A stretch of DNA of 64,000 bases, from contig NZ_CP082249.1 of the NCBI RefSeq assembly GCF_019879105.1, positions 3,720,001 to 3,784,000 on the forward strand, read 5' to 3'. This DNA comes from Natrinema sp. SYSU A 869 (GTDB lineage: Archaea; Halobacteriota; Halobacteria; Halobacteriales; Natrialbaceae). Of this stretch, positions 1 to 8,352 are shown piece by piece; the stretch's first letter is position 1; each line of letters begins with the position of its first letter. The position numbers were made by a program, and so were the translations under genes. Under the pieces are notes generated by a model, which saw only the letters and a program-made list of their open reading frames with translations, was not told the DNA's origin and ran no database searches.

Positions 1-100
1 CGACGGTGTCACCGGCTGTCGCGGCTGCCACCATCGCCCCGCCAGAGCTGACGACCATCAGCGCGGTAAGTACGACGAGTAACTGATTGCGTGCGTTCAT
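1..100 (-). CDS. N-terminus of a secreted or surface protein (partial)
   Basis: Only the first 33 residues lie in the window; the gene runs off the left edge. The ATG is at 100-98. The protein opens with MNARNQ, then a hydrophobic stretch of about 20 residues (LLVVLTALMVVSSGGAMVAA) followed by Ala-rich AATAGDTV. This has the shape of a Sec-type signal peptide with a cleavage site after an Ala-X-Ala motif, so the product is probably exported. Nothing of the mature domain is visible and no family can be named. Confidence 0.6.
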   Translation of the reverse strand, partial: MNARNQLLVVLTALMVVSSGGAMVAAATAGDTV

Positions 101-415
101 AGTTGCCGTGAAGGCATCCGTCTCGTCGTGCCTTCGGCGGATAAACCAGCAGAACCATTACGCTAAGAAATTGGGTACTACGGCCCAGCAGTGGTGTCCC
201 CGGTCACGGAAAACAACGATTGTTGATAGGAACGACCGGGCGCTGGTATCCGTCTCTCGCCGACCGAAATATCGGAGCCACTGAAGCGAGTGACACGCTG
301 ATCGCACAGCTGTCATGCAATCTGGTGTGCAGTGACTGTCAGTGATTACTAGAAGAGCGGACCACCGCTTTCCGATCTCGATATCACAGCAATCCGGGAC
401 GGAGATGCGTCGACA
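101..415. other. Intergenic region between two minus-strand genes
   Basis: No convincing gene. An open frame at 87-284 on the plus strand overlaps the start of the secreted-protein gene and has no family resemblance. The right part holds a degraded copy of a palindromic repeat (277-352) described separately. Confidence 0.5.
277..352. repeat. Degenerate copy of an 86-bp palindromic MITE-like repeat
   Basis: This stretch matches the intact element at 41431-41516. A core of 26 bases around the GCTGATCGCACAGCTGTCAT motif is identical in both, as is GGTGTGCAGTGACT to its right. The terminal repeats have decayed: the left end keeps AGCCACTGAA and the right end reads TCAGTGATTACTAG instead of TCAGTGGCTACTATAG. 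Decayed ends with a preserved core suggest an old insertion. Confidence 0.75.
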
Positions 416-916
416 CTAATCGTCGTTCGCCTGTTCGGGCGACTTCGACGCCGTCGGTTCATGACCCGGCAGACAGACCAGGTTCTCGCGCCCGAGCCGC
501 AGTTTCGTAATCTGGCCGTCTTCCTCGAGATCGGCGAGCAGTCGGCTGACCTTCGCCTTCGACCAGTCGACCGAGTCGACGATGTTCGACTGCTTCATCC
601 GCCCCCCGTTCTCTCGGAGGAGCTGACGAACCCGCTCCCGGTCGGTCACGAACTTCTCCCGGGCCGGCTCCGGTTCGTTCGCGAGCGAGGCTGGTTCCTC
701 GTATCGGTTGCGAGCGACGAGTATCCCACCGAGCACTGCGAGCGCGACCATTCCGGCGAAGGCCGCGAGATGCGCACTCCCGTCCAGTTGGAGCGGCCGG
801 CTGAATCCCGGGAGGAACCCGGACCACGAACCCGCGGTGACCGTGGACGCGACCGCACCACCGCTCGACGACTCGTACGCGTCGCGAAGAGTGGAACCCC
901 GTCGTCGACTGCTCAT
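416..916 (-). CDS. Membrane-anchored helix-turn-helix protein
   Basis: A 166-residue protein. Residues about 50-68 form one transmembrane helix (HLAAFAGMVALAVLGGILVA). The C-terminal half, from about 85 to 155, is a winged helix: a DRERVRQLL helix, then NGGRMKQSNIVDSVDWSKAKVSRLLADL with the recognition helix, then a wing ending GRENLVCLPG. Haloarchaea have many such one-TM HTH proteins of the MarR/DUF7343-like type; targets are generally unknown. The N-terminus is Arg- and Ser-rich, with no clear signal. A TATA-like TTATAAAA on the minus strand at 980-987 may drive it. Confidence 0.75.
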   Translation of the reverse strand: MSSRRRGSTLRDAYESSSGGAVASTVTAGSWSGFLPGFSRPLQLDGSAHLAAFAGMVALAVLGGILVARNRYEEPASLANEPEPAREKFVTDRERVRQLLRENGGRMKQSNIVDSVDWSKAKVSRLLADLEEDGQITKLRLGRENLVCLPGHEPTASKSPEQANDD

Positions 917-1389
917 GGCTGTGAACGGTTTGTTGTCGCGTGATTCATGTCCTGTACCGTCGTGACCGGTCTACAAATTGTTTTTTATAACACATATTCT
1001 GTTAGTGTTTCACGGGTAAATCACGACAACTGTGAGTTCAACGCGAACGACGGATCGTCCCTCGGAGGCCGGTCTGGAGTAGCGACCTCCTTGGGTGGCG
1101 GGAGTAGTCGGGGGCGACTCGAAGGTACACTGGTGAAACACTCGCTGGTCATGGTATAGGCGGCCTTTGATCGACTGACTGAATAAACTCGACCGGACGT
1201 TCGAGACGGTTAGCGCGGATTCAGTCCAGATTTAGCTGGTAAAAAAACGTTAGCCTGATTCTCTCTCGATCGAACACGACCGACCGTATCGCTGGTCCGA
1301 CGCCGTCTGTATCAGGTTTCACGCTATCTTGCCAGTCCGACACGCCGAGTGAACTCGATCGACGATCGAATCATCCCAGTCGAGTCGCC
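917..1389. other. Intergenic region, no gene seen
   Basis: Lies between two minus-strand genes. Near the left edge, 975-990 is AT-rich (TTTTTTATAACAC read on plus) and could hold the promoter of the HTH protein. The rest shows no open frame with haloarchaeal protein character and no obvious hairpin. Confidence 0.5.
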
Positions 1390-2379
1390 TCAGCTATACG
1401 ACCCACCGCCTCGGTTCGGCTCGAGCGCAGTGTCGGTCTCGGTCTCTGTCAGTTCCGTTCGACTGTCGCCGACCAGCGACCGGATTCCGGACTCGAGGCC
1501 GACGTTGGCGTCGAATCCGAGATCGCGGGTCGCTTTCGACGTGTCTGCGCCACTGTGTCTGATGTCGCCGGAGCGAGGATCGCGGTGGACGATCGTCGAG
1601 GCGGAGTCCACGGCATCGCGGACCGTCTCGGCGAGGTCCAGAATCGTCGTTCGCTGCCCCGTGCCGATGTTATACGCTGCGCCGACCGCGTCGGTCGTCG
1701 CCGCCCGCAGGTTCGCCCGGATGACGTCGCTGACGTGGACGAAATCGCGGCTCTGCTGGCCATCGCCCTCGATCGTGATTGGCTCGTTCGCTCGCGCCTG
1801 CTCGAGGAACGTCGAGATGACGCCGCTGTAGGGCCCTCGCTGGCGCGGCCCGTAGACGTTGAAATAGCGCAGCGCGACGGTCTCGAGCCCGTACAGTTCC
1901 TCGTAGAGGCGGGCGTACTGATCGAGCGCGAGCTTCTGGACGCCGTAGGGCGATGTCGGCTTCGTCGGTGCTGTCTCCGGCACTGGCAGCTCTTCGGGAT
2001 GGCCGTAGACGGCCGCACTCGAGGCGACGACGACCCGCGCGTCCTCCTGGCGAGCCTGCTCGAGGACCAGTAGCCCCGCCTCAAGGTTCGTCCGATTGCT
2101 CTGGCGGGGGTCGTCGACACTCTGGGTGACGCTGACGAGTGCGGCGTGGTGGTGGATCATGTCGACGCCGCGGGCCGCCTTCTGGAGGGCGATCGGATCC
2201 CGAACGTCGCCCTCGATGATCGTCACGTCGTCGGGGAGATAGGCGCGGTTACCAGTCGTGAAGTTGTCGAGCACTCTGACCTCGTTGTGGGGGACGAGGG
2301 CCTCGACGAGATGGCTGCCGATAAAGCCCGCACCGCCGGTCACGAGGATCGTGCTGTCGCGTATCGCTGGCGAGTCCAT
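1390..2379 (-). CDS. NAD-dependent nucleotide-sugar epimerase/dehydratase (GalE-like)
   Basis: A 329-residue extended short-chain dehydrogenase. The NAD-binding Rossmann motif GGAGFIGS is at residues 15-22, an acidic residue ends the second strand (VLDNFTTG), the catalytic Ser sits in ASSAAVYG near 120, and the Tyr-X3-Lys pair is YGVQK at 145-149. RYFNVYGPRQ and DFVHVSDV are typical of UDP-glucose 4-epimerases and relatives. It probably makes an activated sugar for surface glycan or N-glycan synthesis. It stands alone rather than in a glycosylation operon, so the exact substrate cannot be told. Confidence 0.88.
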   Translation of the reverse strand: MDSPAIRDSTILVTGGAGFIGSHLVEALVPHNEVRVLDNFTTGNRAYLPDDVTIIEGDVRDPIALQKAARGVDMIHHHAALVSVTQSVDDPRQSNRTNLEAGLLVLEQARQEDARVVVASSAAVYGHPEELPVPETAPTKPTSPYGVQKLALDQYARLYEELYGLETVALRYFNVYGPRQRGPYSGVISTFLEQARANEPITIEGDGQQSRDFVHVSDVIRANLRAATTDAVGAAYNIGTGQRTTILDLAETVRDAVDSASTIVHRDPRSGDIRHSGADTSKATRDLGFDANVGLESGIRSLVGDSRTELTETETDTALEPNRGGGSYS

Positions 2380-2530
2380 TTCTGGACACGACCAGTTCCT
2401 CGCTGTTTAGTATCACACTCGTACCCTCGTTGATCAGGTGCTCGCTCGAGCGGAAGGCAGCGCTTACAGGCCCGATTGTCGGCATCGATCGCGACAGTGT
2501 CTCAGTCACGCCGCTCGACAGGGACGATAG

Positions 2531-2854
2531 ATGTCGATCGCGATCGGCCATTTCGCGTTCGGGGCGGCGATGACGACGCTGGTCGTCACGTATCTCGTTC
2601 CGGCCGACCGGTATCCGCGGACGGTGATTCTATAGGGGAACGGATGGGCGATGATTCCCGCCTACCATTGGATTAGCCCGATAGCCGCCATGTTGCTCGC
2701 GTTTTTGATCGTCATGACGGCGATCGCGGAACGTCGCGACTATCGCGCCTTGGTGTCAGTCAGAACTGCGTATCAGGACCACCTGAACACTGACTCGGCT
2801 GACTGGTTTCACCTGACTTCCAGTAGATATAAGGCTCAACAGGTCAACGGATAG
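2531..2854 (+). pseudogene. Decayed small membrane protein with in-frame stop and internal deletion
   Basis: One frame opens at ATG 2531 (MSIAIGHFAFGAAMTT, then VTYLVPADRYPRTVIL), meets TAG at 2633-2635, then continues in the same frame as GNGWAMIPAYHWISPI followed by a hydrophobic helix and AERRDYRAL. From memory this resembles a haloarchaeal membrane family, often annotated as metal-dependent hydrolase-like, in which GGGWAMxPDxHW follows RYPRTLVLL and a longer central segment lies before the last helix. Here that central segment appears deleted and a stop interrupts the chain, so it looks like a dead gene. Confidence 0.6.
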
Positions 2855-3064
2855 AACGGAAGCCGGTCTTTCGAACGGACGTTTCGCAAACGTCCCGGGT
2901 GCTAGGGACACCCGAGACTTGGCTTCCAAACACGACCCGTTTGCAAGCCATGATTGCGTACATTCTAGCGGGATATAAACGTCCCGCACGACGGCGGAAT
3001 CGCCCGACACGACCAGTCACGAGTCCGAACTCGAGTCCGACACGGACGACAAGTAGTGATTGCG

Positions 3065-3238
3065 ATGAGTAGTGACCATGAAGAGAGTAATGGCGACGAA
3101 TCGTCCTCACTCCCTGACTGCCCGCGCTGTGGCGACCCGGTCCTGGTCTCCGTCGCCACCGGCCCGCATACCGGATCTGTCAGTCCCTGCGGTTGTTCGG
3201 TTCCGCCCGGCCTGCTCGCAGATCTGCGTGAGGACTAA
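3065..3238 (+). CDS. Small zinc-ribbon protein
   Basis: A 57-residue acidic protein starting MSSDHEESNGDE. It has CPRCG at residues 20-24 and a second cysteine pair in SPCGC, giving four possible zinc ligands, as in the many haloarchaeal CPxCG micro-proteins. I prefer the ATG at 3065 over the in-frame GTG at 3056. It stands alone, with no partner gene on its strand within 600 bases. Its role is unknown; such proteins often act in regulation or as adaptor subunits. Confidence 0.72.
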   Translation: MSSDHEESNGDESSSLPDCPRCGDPVLVSVATGPHTGSVSPCGCSVPPGLLADLRED

Positions 3239-3918
3239 CTGAGGGCTCGCGCTCGAGCCCTCGGCGGCCAACCGGTCGGTCAGCGCTGTCATCGGAATCA
3301 CCACCGCACCACCATCGCCGTCGACAGTGTTCTCGGGCGGCCGGTCCGCAAGCGGGGCTCGAGCATCGATTTCTCGTCATTGCGTGGTCTCCGGATCCGT
3401 GTCGTATTCCCGTGAGGGTAGTCACGAGACCATATAACTGCGACCTCGAGTGAGTGGTGATACGGAAGTCCGAATTTGCGAGGCGGATTGCTTGAGAGGA
3501 TTAGTCGATGTACGTGTGAACTACTGATCCAGTCTCGTCGAAGACGGGAGCAACTGCGAGCGTTCTGCTACCGTGGCAACACGGGATTACCTCATCCTCT
3601 CCAGCCGACTCGCTCGCTGCTCACGGTTCCCGTTGGTCACCGTTCGCTTTCCGAGGTGCTTTCAGTGTTCGCGCCTCGCTACCCGTTCGCTTCCGAGACG
3701 CTCCCGGCGTCTTCGCGCAGTGTTGTCGGGCGAATGGTCTGCGAGACCAGCGGTCTCGCACTAGTCGTGTCTCGCGGACAGCGCGCGCCACCGATGACGG
3801 TTGGACGGGGAGGCGTATTCGTCGGCGACTATAGTCGTTGTTTCAGACCCATTCAAATCAGCGCGGAGACGAGCCAGTTGGGGAAGCTATATGCGCCGTC
3901 CTCGGCAATGCCACGGCA
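3239..3918. other. 680-bp region without a supported gene
   Basis: A 148-codon frame at 3476-3922 overlaps the start of the next gene and reads as Ser/Arg/Leu-rich low-complexity sequence, so I do not accept it. The segment 3580-3780 is rich in CGCTCGCT, CGTTCGCT and GTCTCGC motifs, a texture common in haloarchaeal intergenic repeats and remnants. Two short AT-rich patches (near 3430 and 3835) could be promoters. Confidence 0.5.
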
Positions 3919-5286
3919 ATGACCGTGGATCTCGTCGTGCGCAACTGTACCGTCGTCACGCCCGCGGGGCGGACGCCCGACGCGGGCGTCGCCGTCGAGG
4001 ACGGAACCATCGTCGCCGTCGGCCGGAGCGACCGGCTTCCCGAGGCGGACCGCGTCTTCGACGCCGAGGGGAACGTGCTCGTCCCCGGCATCGTCGACTG
4101 TCACATCCACAATCGTGAACCCGGCCTCGAGTACAAGGAAGACTGGGAGTCCGCGACGCGAGCGGCCGCCGTCGGCGGCGTGACGACCGTCGTCGGGATG
4201 CCCAACACGGATCCAGTTATCGACAGCCCCGAGCACCTCGAGCTCAAGTTCGAACGGGGAGAGGCGTCGGCCCACGTCGATTTCCAGAGCTACGCGGTCG
4301 TCACCTCGGAAAACCTCGACCTGATTCCCGAGATCGATGAGACCGGCGCGCTCGGCTACAAGATCTTCCTCGGGTCAACGGTCGGCGACGTGCCGCCGCC
4401 GAACGACGGCGAGATTCTCGAGGCAATGGAGCGGATCGGCGAGACGGGCAAACGCCTGGGATTCCACGAGGAGAACGGCGAGATCATCGACTACTACACG
4501 GAGCAGTTCAAAGCCGAGGGGAGAAACGAACCCATCGATCACTCCCACTCACGGCCCGTGATCGCCGAGCAGGAGGCCGTCGAGCGGATGATCACGTTCG
4601 CCGAGGAGACGGGCGCAAAGATCCATATGTTCCACGTCTCCTCCGGCTCGGCTGCCGACGCCGTCGCCCGCGGCAAATCTCGCGGCGTCGATGTCACCGC
4701 CGAGACGACGCCTCACTACCTCTGGTTCACCGAGGACGTCATGCGCGAGAAGGGCAACGTCGCGCGCGTCCAGCCACCGATTCGGAACGCCGAGGAACAC
4801 GAGCGACTCTGGGAGACCGGCATCGACGACGGCGCGATCGACTGTATCGCCACCGATCACGCCCCCCATACGCCCGCGGAGAAGATGGTAGACGACCCCT
4901 TCGGCAACACCTGGGACGCGATTTCAGGGTTCGTTGGCCTCGAGACCGAGGTCCCAGCCATGCTCAGCTTCGTCGATCAGGGCCGCTTCACGCTCGAGGA
5001 GTGGGTCCGCCGCCACTCGGCGCGGCCGGCCCAAGTCTGGGGAATGTACCCGCAGAAGGGGTCGCTGCAGGTCGGCACCGACGCCGACTTCACGATCGTC
5101 AACCCCGACCGGGAGTGGACGCTTGAGGACCGAACGGAACTGCATTCGAAGAACTGCGTGACGCCGTTCGAGGGCGAGTCATTTACCGGGAAAGCGGTCG
5201 CAACGGTCGTCCGCGGCGAGGTCGTGGCTGAGGATGGGACAGTCGTCGGCGAGTCGGGACACGGAACGCGCGTCGACGTCGACTGA
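3919..5286 (+). CDS. Dihydroorotase/allantoinase-family cyclic amidohydrolase
   Basis: A 455-residue TIM-barrel amidohydrolase. The binuclear metal site is visible: HIH in CHIHNREPG near residue 60, the bridging Lys in GYKIFLGST near 150, His in FHVSSGSA, and Asp in TDHAPHTPAEK. The HIHNREPG form, the central position of Lys and the length fit both class I dihydroorotase and allantoinase AllB. PyrD lies 3 kb away, but no operon links them, and dihydroorotases I recall carry H(V/I)HxREPG as well, so the substrate stays open. The ATG at 3919 is chosen because the protein begins MTVDLVVRNCTVV, the usual first beta strand; a frame extends upstream without matching the family. Confidence 0.85.
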   Translation: MTVDLVVRNCTVVTPAGRTPDAGVAVEDGTIVAVGRSDRLPEADRVFDAEGNVLVPGIVDCHIHNREPGLEYKEDWESATRAAAVGGVTTVVGMPNTDPVIDSPEHLELKFERGEASAHVDFQSYAVVTSENLDLIPEIDETGALGYKIFLGSTVGDVPPPNDGEILEAMERIGETGKRLGFHEENGEIIDYYTEQFKAEGRNEPIDHSHSRPVIAEQEAVERMITFAEETGAKIHMFHVSSGSAADAVARGKSRGVDVTAETTPHYLWFTEDVMREKGNVARVQPPIRNAEEHERLWETGIDDGAIDCIATDHAPHTPAEKMVDDPFGNTWDAISGFVGLETEVPAMLSFVDQGRFTLEEWVRRHSARPAQVWGMYPQKGSLQVGTDADFTIVNPDREWTLEDRTELHSKNCVTPFEGESFTGKAVATVVRGEVVAEDGTVVGESGHGTRVDVD

Positions 5287-5366
5287 TACGGTCTACTGTA
5301 AGTCATTGCCGGCGCAACCCCGTCCGCTCTGGGGTTGCACCGGTAAATCGTTACAGTAGTCCGTAT
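5286..5366. repeat. 81-bp palindromic repeat element following the amidohydrolase gene
   Basis: The ends are inverted repeats of 16 bases with one mismatch: ATACGGTCTACTGTAA at 5286-5301 and TTACAGTAGTCCGTAT at 5351-5366. Inside is a second hairpin, GCAACCCC at 5314-5321 with GGGGTTGC at 5331-5338, so the whole can fold into one long stem. The left end overlaps the last base of the upstream stop codon. It resembles non-autonomous palindromic repeats scattered in haloarchaeal genomes and may also serve as a transcription stop. Confidence 0.75.
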
Positions 5367-5538
5367 GAGTGCCCGTCCGGGTTCACGCGACTGGCAGCAA
5401 TCTGATCGCGGGGACAGACGTCGTTTCCTGTCACAAATCGCTTCTCTCACCGTTGCTTCGATGGTTTTCAGTTCGTGAAAGTCGCGGTTGGTTTATATTC
5501 GGATGCCATCCGTCTGCTCTCGGTGAGGACCGCTCGCC

Positions 5539-5784
5539 ATGACTGATGCAGCATCCGAACCGAACGAGCGAGACGAACCGGACGAGACGACTGAGACGGA
5601 CAAGACCGAGCAGCTCAGGTCGGTGTTCCTCTCCGTCACCGACGGTGACACCGAACCAGTCGTCGAATCACAGCAGGAAGACTCCCGTACACGAGAAATC
5701 CGTGAGGAGCGAAGCGACGAGGTCGTCGGTCCCGCGGAACACCACGGGCTCGACGACGCGATCGACGATCCGGAGCCCGTCTGA
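5539..5784 (+). CDS. Small acidic protein of unknown function
   Basis: An 81-residue protein, very rich in Asp, Glu, Thr and Arg, starting MTDAASEPNERDEPD. The core TEQLRSVFLSVTDGD...VVESQQEDS is the only part that looks structured. It recalls the start of haloarchaeal conditioned-medium-induced protein 4 (Cmi4)-like proteins (LRDxFxxxTG...VxExQEE), but the match is from memory and weak. It precedes the ABC exporter genes on the same strand by about 150 bases. No membrane helix or signal is seen. It may be a real small gene; base composition agrees with coding. Confidence 0.45.
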   Translation: MTDAASEPNERDEPDETTETDKTEQLRSVFLSVTDGDTEPVVESQQEDSRTREIREERSDEVVGPAEHHGLDDAIDDPEPV

Positions 5785-5894
5785 TCGGGCCCTCCCAAAT
5801 CGTGACGGTCCCCGATGAAACCCATTCTCTCGAGTCCGTCGGTACCAAGCCGACGATCGCGTTCTCCTGTACAAATACGTCTCTCGGTAGTCAA

Positions 5895-5905
5895 AACTTA
5901 AATAC
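5895..5905 (+). promoter_or_regulatory. Candidate TATA box for the ABC exporter operon
   Basis: An AT-rich CTTAAATA at 5898-5905, preceded by CAAAA as a possible BRE, lies 32-39 bases before the ATG at 5937. This predicts a very short leader, as is usual in haloarchaea. A second candidate, TTATAAAT at 5913-5920, lies closer. Confidence 0.45.
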
Positions 5906-5936
5906 AGTACAATTATAAATATAACCAATACATCCG

Positions 5937-6701
5937 ATGTCTGCTGCTCAGTTTGCGATCGACGCGACCGGTCTGCGGAAACGATTCGGGAACACGGTCG
6001 CCGTCGACAGCGTTGACCTCGCCGTTGACCACGGAACGGTCTACGGATTTCTCGGCCCGAACGGGGCAGGAAAGACGACCACGATGCGCATGCTGACGAC
6101 GCTTATTCGGCCGTCAGCAGGCGAAGCGCGGATCGTCGGTGCGCCCGTGACCGACCGCGACGCCGTCCGCGACTCGATCGGCTACCTCCCCGAAGAGCCA
6201 CCGGTCTTCGACGAACTGACCGGCCGAGAACAGCTCACCTACTTCGCGCGCCTCCGTGACATCCCCGCCTCGGAGGCGGACCGACGGATCGACGCCTGGC
6301 TCGAGCGCTTCGACCTGACCGGCGACGCCAACAAACGGATCGAGGAGTACTCGAAGGGGATGCGCCAGAAGATCGGACTCGTTCAGGCGCTGTTGCACGA
6401 ACCCGACGTCTGCTTTCTCGACGAACCAACGAGCGGACTCGACCCGCGGGCCGCCCGGACGGTCATGGACGCCATCGCGGAGATGGCCGATGAGGGCCAC
6501 ACGATCTTTCTCTCGACGCACATCCTCTCCGTCGTCGAGGAACTCGCGGACGTCGTCGGCGTCCTCGCTGACGGCCGAATCGTCGCCGAGGGCTCACCCG
6601 AGACGCTGACCCGACAGATCGAAAGCGAGACCGATTCGACGCTCGAGGACGTGTTCCTCGCAGTCACGACCGATCACGGTCCGGCGGTGCAGCAGCGATG
6701 A
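5937..6701 (+). CDS. ABC transporter ATP-binding protein
   Basis: A 254-residue ATPase with Walker A GPNGAGKTT near residue 40, Q-loop region PEEPPVFDELTG, signature YSKGMRQKIGL near 139, Walker B CFLDEPTSGLD near 157 and the H-loop in LSTHIL. The order and the short C-terminal tail fit the NatA/CcmA-type ATPases of two-gene exporters. The stop overlaps the start of the next gene by four bases (ATGA), so the ATPase and the following membrane protein are translated together and surely form one transporter. The substrate is unknown. Confidence 0.93.
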   Translation: MSAAQFAIDATGLRKRFGNTVAVDSVDLAVDHGTVYGFLGPNGAGKTTTMRMLTTLIRPSAGEARIVGAPVTDRDAVRDSIGYLPEEPPVFDELTGREQLTYFARLRDIPASEADRRIDAWLERFDLTGDANKRIEEYSKGMRQKIGLVQALLHEPDVCFLDEPTSGLDPRAARTVMDAIAEMADEGHTIFLSTHILSVVEELADVVGVLADGRIVAEGSPETLTRQIESETDSTLEDVFLAVTTDHGPAVQQR

Positions 6702-8308
6702 TCGCACGGGACCACGTCATCACGATCGGCCGCCTCGAACTCAGTCGGCGCTGGCGGGTGCTGAAGGAGAACACGGCCCAGATGATTGCGATCGCTATCT
6801 CGGCGCTGTTTCTCGTTCCCGTTGCGCCCGTGGCGGTGGTCGGTGTCTACCTATTCGGTGCGGGGATCGCGTCCGGAGACATCGAAACACCGGTGACGCT
6901 GGCTCGAATGGGCTTCGTCTACGGATGGCTGTTCGTCGCCGTCTTCGGGGGCTATCGAACATACGCGGCGGCGCTCCGTCCGGACCGGCTCGACGGCTAT
7001 CTGACGACCGTTTCCCACCGCGAACTGCTGGCCGGCCTCCTGTTTGCGGAGGTCACCATGTGGGGCGTCCCCGCTGTCGCGTTCGGTGTCTTCGGATCGC
7101 TCGCGTTCGCCGCGGGGACCGGGTCGGTTCTGTCGGCACCGTTCCTCTTTCTCACCGTCTGCACCACGCTGACGACGGCGCTCGCGACGGGATTCATCGT
7201 CGCGTTGCTTGTCAGGAACGCCGGCGTCCGCTCGAAACTGCTCACGCGGCTCCGGTCGGTCCTGTTCGCACTTCTCGGCCTCGCCTACTTCGGCGTGCTC
7301 TTCACACAATCGTTCGCCTCCGTCCTCGAGCCGCTGTATCGGGTTCTCGAGCCGACGCCGATCGGCTGGTACGGCGACCTCGCGCTCGTCGGGTCGATGT
7401 CCGAGGCGTCCCTCGTCCGGGGTGTCGGCACGGTTCTTGTGAGTACTGCGTTCCTCCTTGTGAGCGCCGCGGTCCTTCCCAGGCTCGCGGCTGGCGTCTG
7501 GTACGCCGACGGGGTTCACATCGAACACAAAGCCGAGCCCGCGTCCTCGTCCGCAGGAGCGAATCGTCTCTCGGCGGTCCTTCCGCAGCCGGTCCTCGGC
7601 GTCGTCGCGGCGGACTGGAAGCGGGCACGGCGGGCACCGATCACGCTGACGTTCGCGATCTATCCGCTCTTCCTGTTGATCAGTCCGGTTTCGACTGCCG
7701 TCCAGACCGGGACGATCGGCCGAGGGCTTCCGCTCTGGATCGCGCTCTTCGGACCGTGGATCGCCGGCGCGCTGTTCGCGCTCAACGTCGTTGGGAACGA
7801 GGGGGCTGTCCTCCCGGCGACGCTCCTCGGCGCGTCACCCGGCCGCGCGCTCGTTGGCGGACACATCGCGGCCGGGGCGCTCCTTGTCGGTCCGATAGCC
7901 GTCGCGGCGACCGTCGGCCTCGGACTGGCGAGTTCCCACTCGGCGGGCGCAGTCGCCACGCTCGCGGTGAGCGCGCTTGTACTCGCCGCGTCCGCCGGAC
8001 CGATCGCGACCGGAATCGGCGCGATATTTCCCCGGTTCGAGGCGGTCAGCGTCTCCAGGAGCACCAAGGCTATCGTCCCAAGTACGGTGGCGTTTGCGGT
8101 CTACTCGCTGGTTCTCTTCCTCATTGCCGCGCCGACGGTCGTCGGCCATAGCTCGTTTATCGCCGGCGCGATCGCGTCGGCGGTCAACCCCTCACAGGGA
8201 ACCATTCGTATCGCCGGAACGGTGGCGTCGTGTGCGTTCGCAGTCGTCGTCGGACTCCTTTCAGCATTGTATGCGACCCGCTCCGTCGAGCGGTTCTACT
8301 TCGATTGA
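6698..8308 (+). CDS. ABC transporter membrane permease
   Basis: A 536-residue protein with about 11-12 hydrophobic segments in two sets: roughly residues 30-260 and 330-530. A hydrophilic stretch near 275-300 (HIEHKAEPASSSAGANRLS) lies between them. It overlaps the ATPase gene by four bases and is the partner permease. The two-set layout suggests a fused pair of half-permeases in a single chain. No substrate-binding protein gene is adjacent, which favours export over import. Confidence 0.85.
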   Translation: MIARDHVITIGRLELSRRWRVLKENTAQMIAIAISALFLVPVAPVAVVGVYLFGAGIASGDIETPVTLARMGFVYGWLFVAVFGGYRTYAAALRPDRLDGYLTTVSHRELLAGLLFAEVTMWGVPAVAFGVFGSLAFAAGTGSVLSAPFLFLTVCTTLTTALATGFIVALLVRNAGVRSKLLTRLRSVLFALLGLAYFGVLFTQSFASVLEPLYRVLEPTPIGWYGDLALVGSMSEASLVRGVGTVLVSTAFLLVSAAVLPRLAAGVWYADGVHIEHKAEPASSSAGANRLSAVLPQPVLGVVAADWKRARRAPITLTFAIYPLFLLISPVSTAVQTGTIGRGLPLWIALFGPWIAGALFALNVVGNEGAVLPATLLGASPGRALVGGHIAAGALLVGPIAVAATVGLGLASSHSAGAVATLAVSALVLAASAGPIATGIGAIFPRFEAVSVSRSTKAIVPSTVAFAVYSLVLFLIAAPTVVGHSSFIAGAIASAVNPSQGTIRIAGTVASCAFAVVVGLLSALYATRSVERFYFD

Positions 8309-8352
8309 GAACGAGAATCGCCACTCGCGTCACCGCTGCGGCTGAAACCCAG

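Noticed and set aside
947-1159. 70-codon open frame in the first intergenic gap
   Set aside because: Its composition is not acidic, it covers the likely promoter of the divergent-facing HTH gene, and it has no ribosome-binding or family features.
2633-2635. TAG read as pyrrolysine
   Set aside because: There is no sign of methylamine methyltransferases or pyl genes, the organism is a haloarchaeon, and the gene also has an internal deletion, so simple decay is enough.
3476-3922. 148-codon open frame before the amidohydrolase
   Set aside because: The translation is Ser/Arg/Leu-rich with no family pattern, and it overlaps the true start at 3919.
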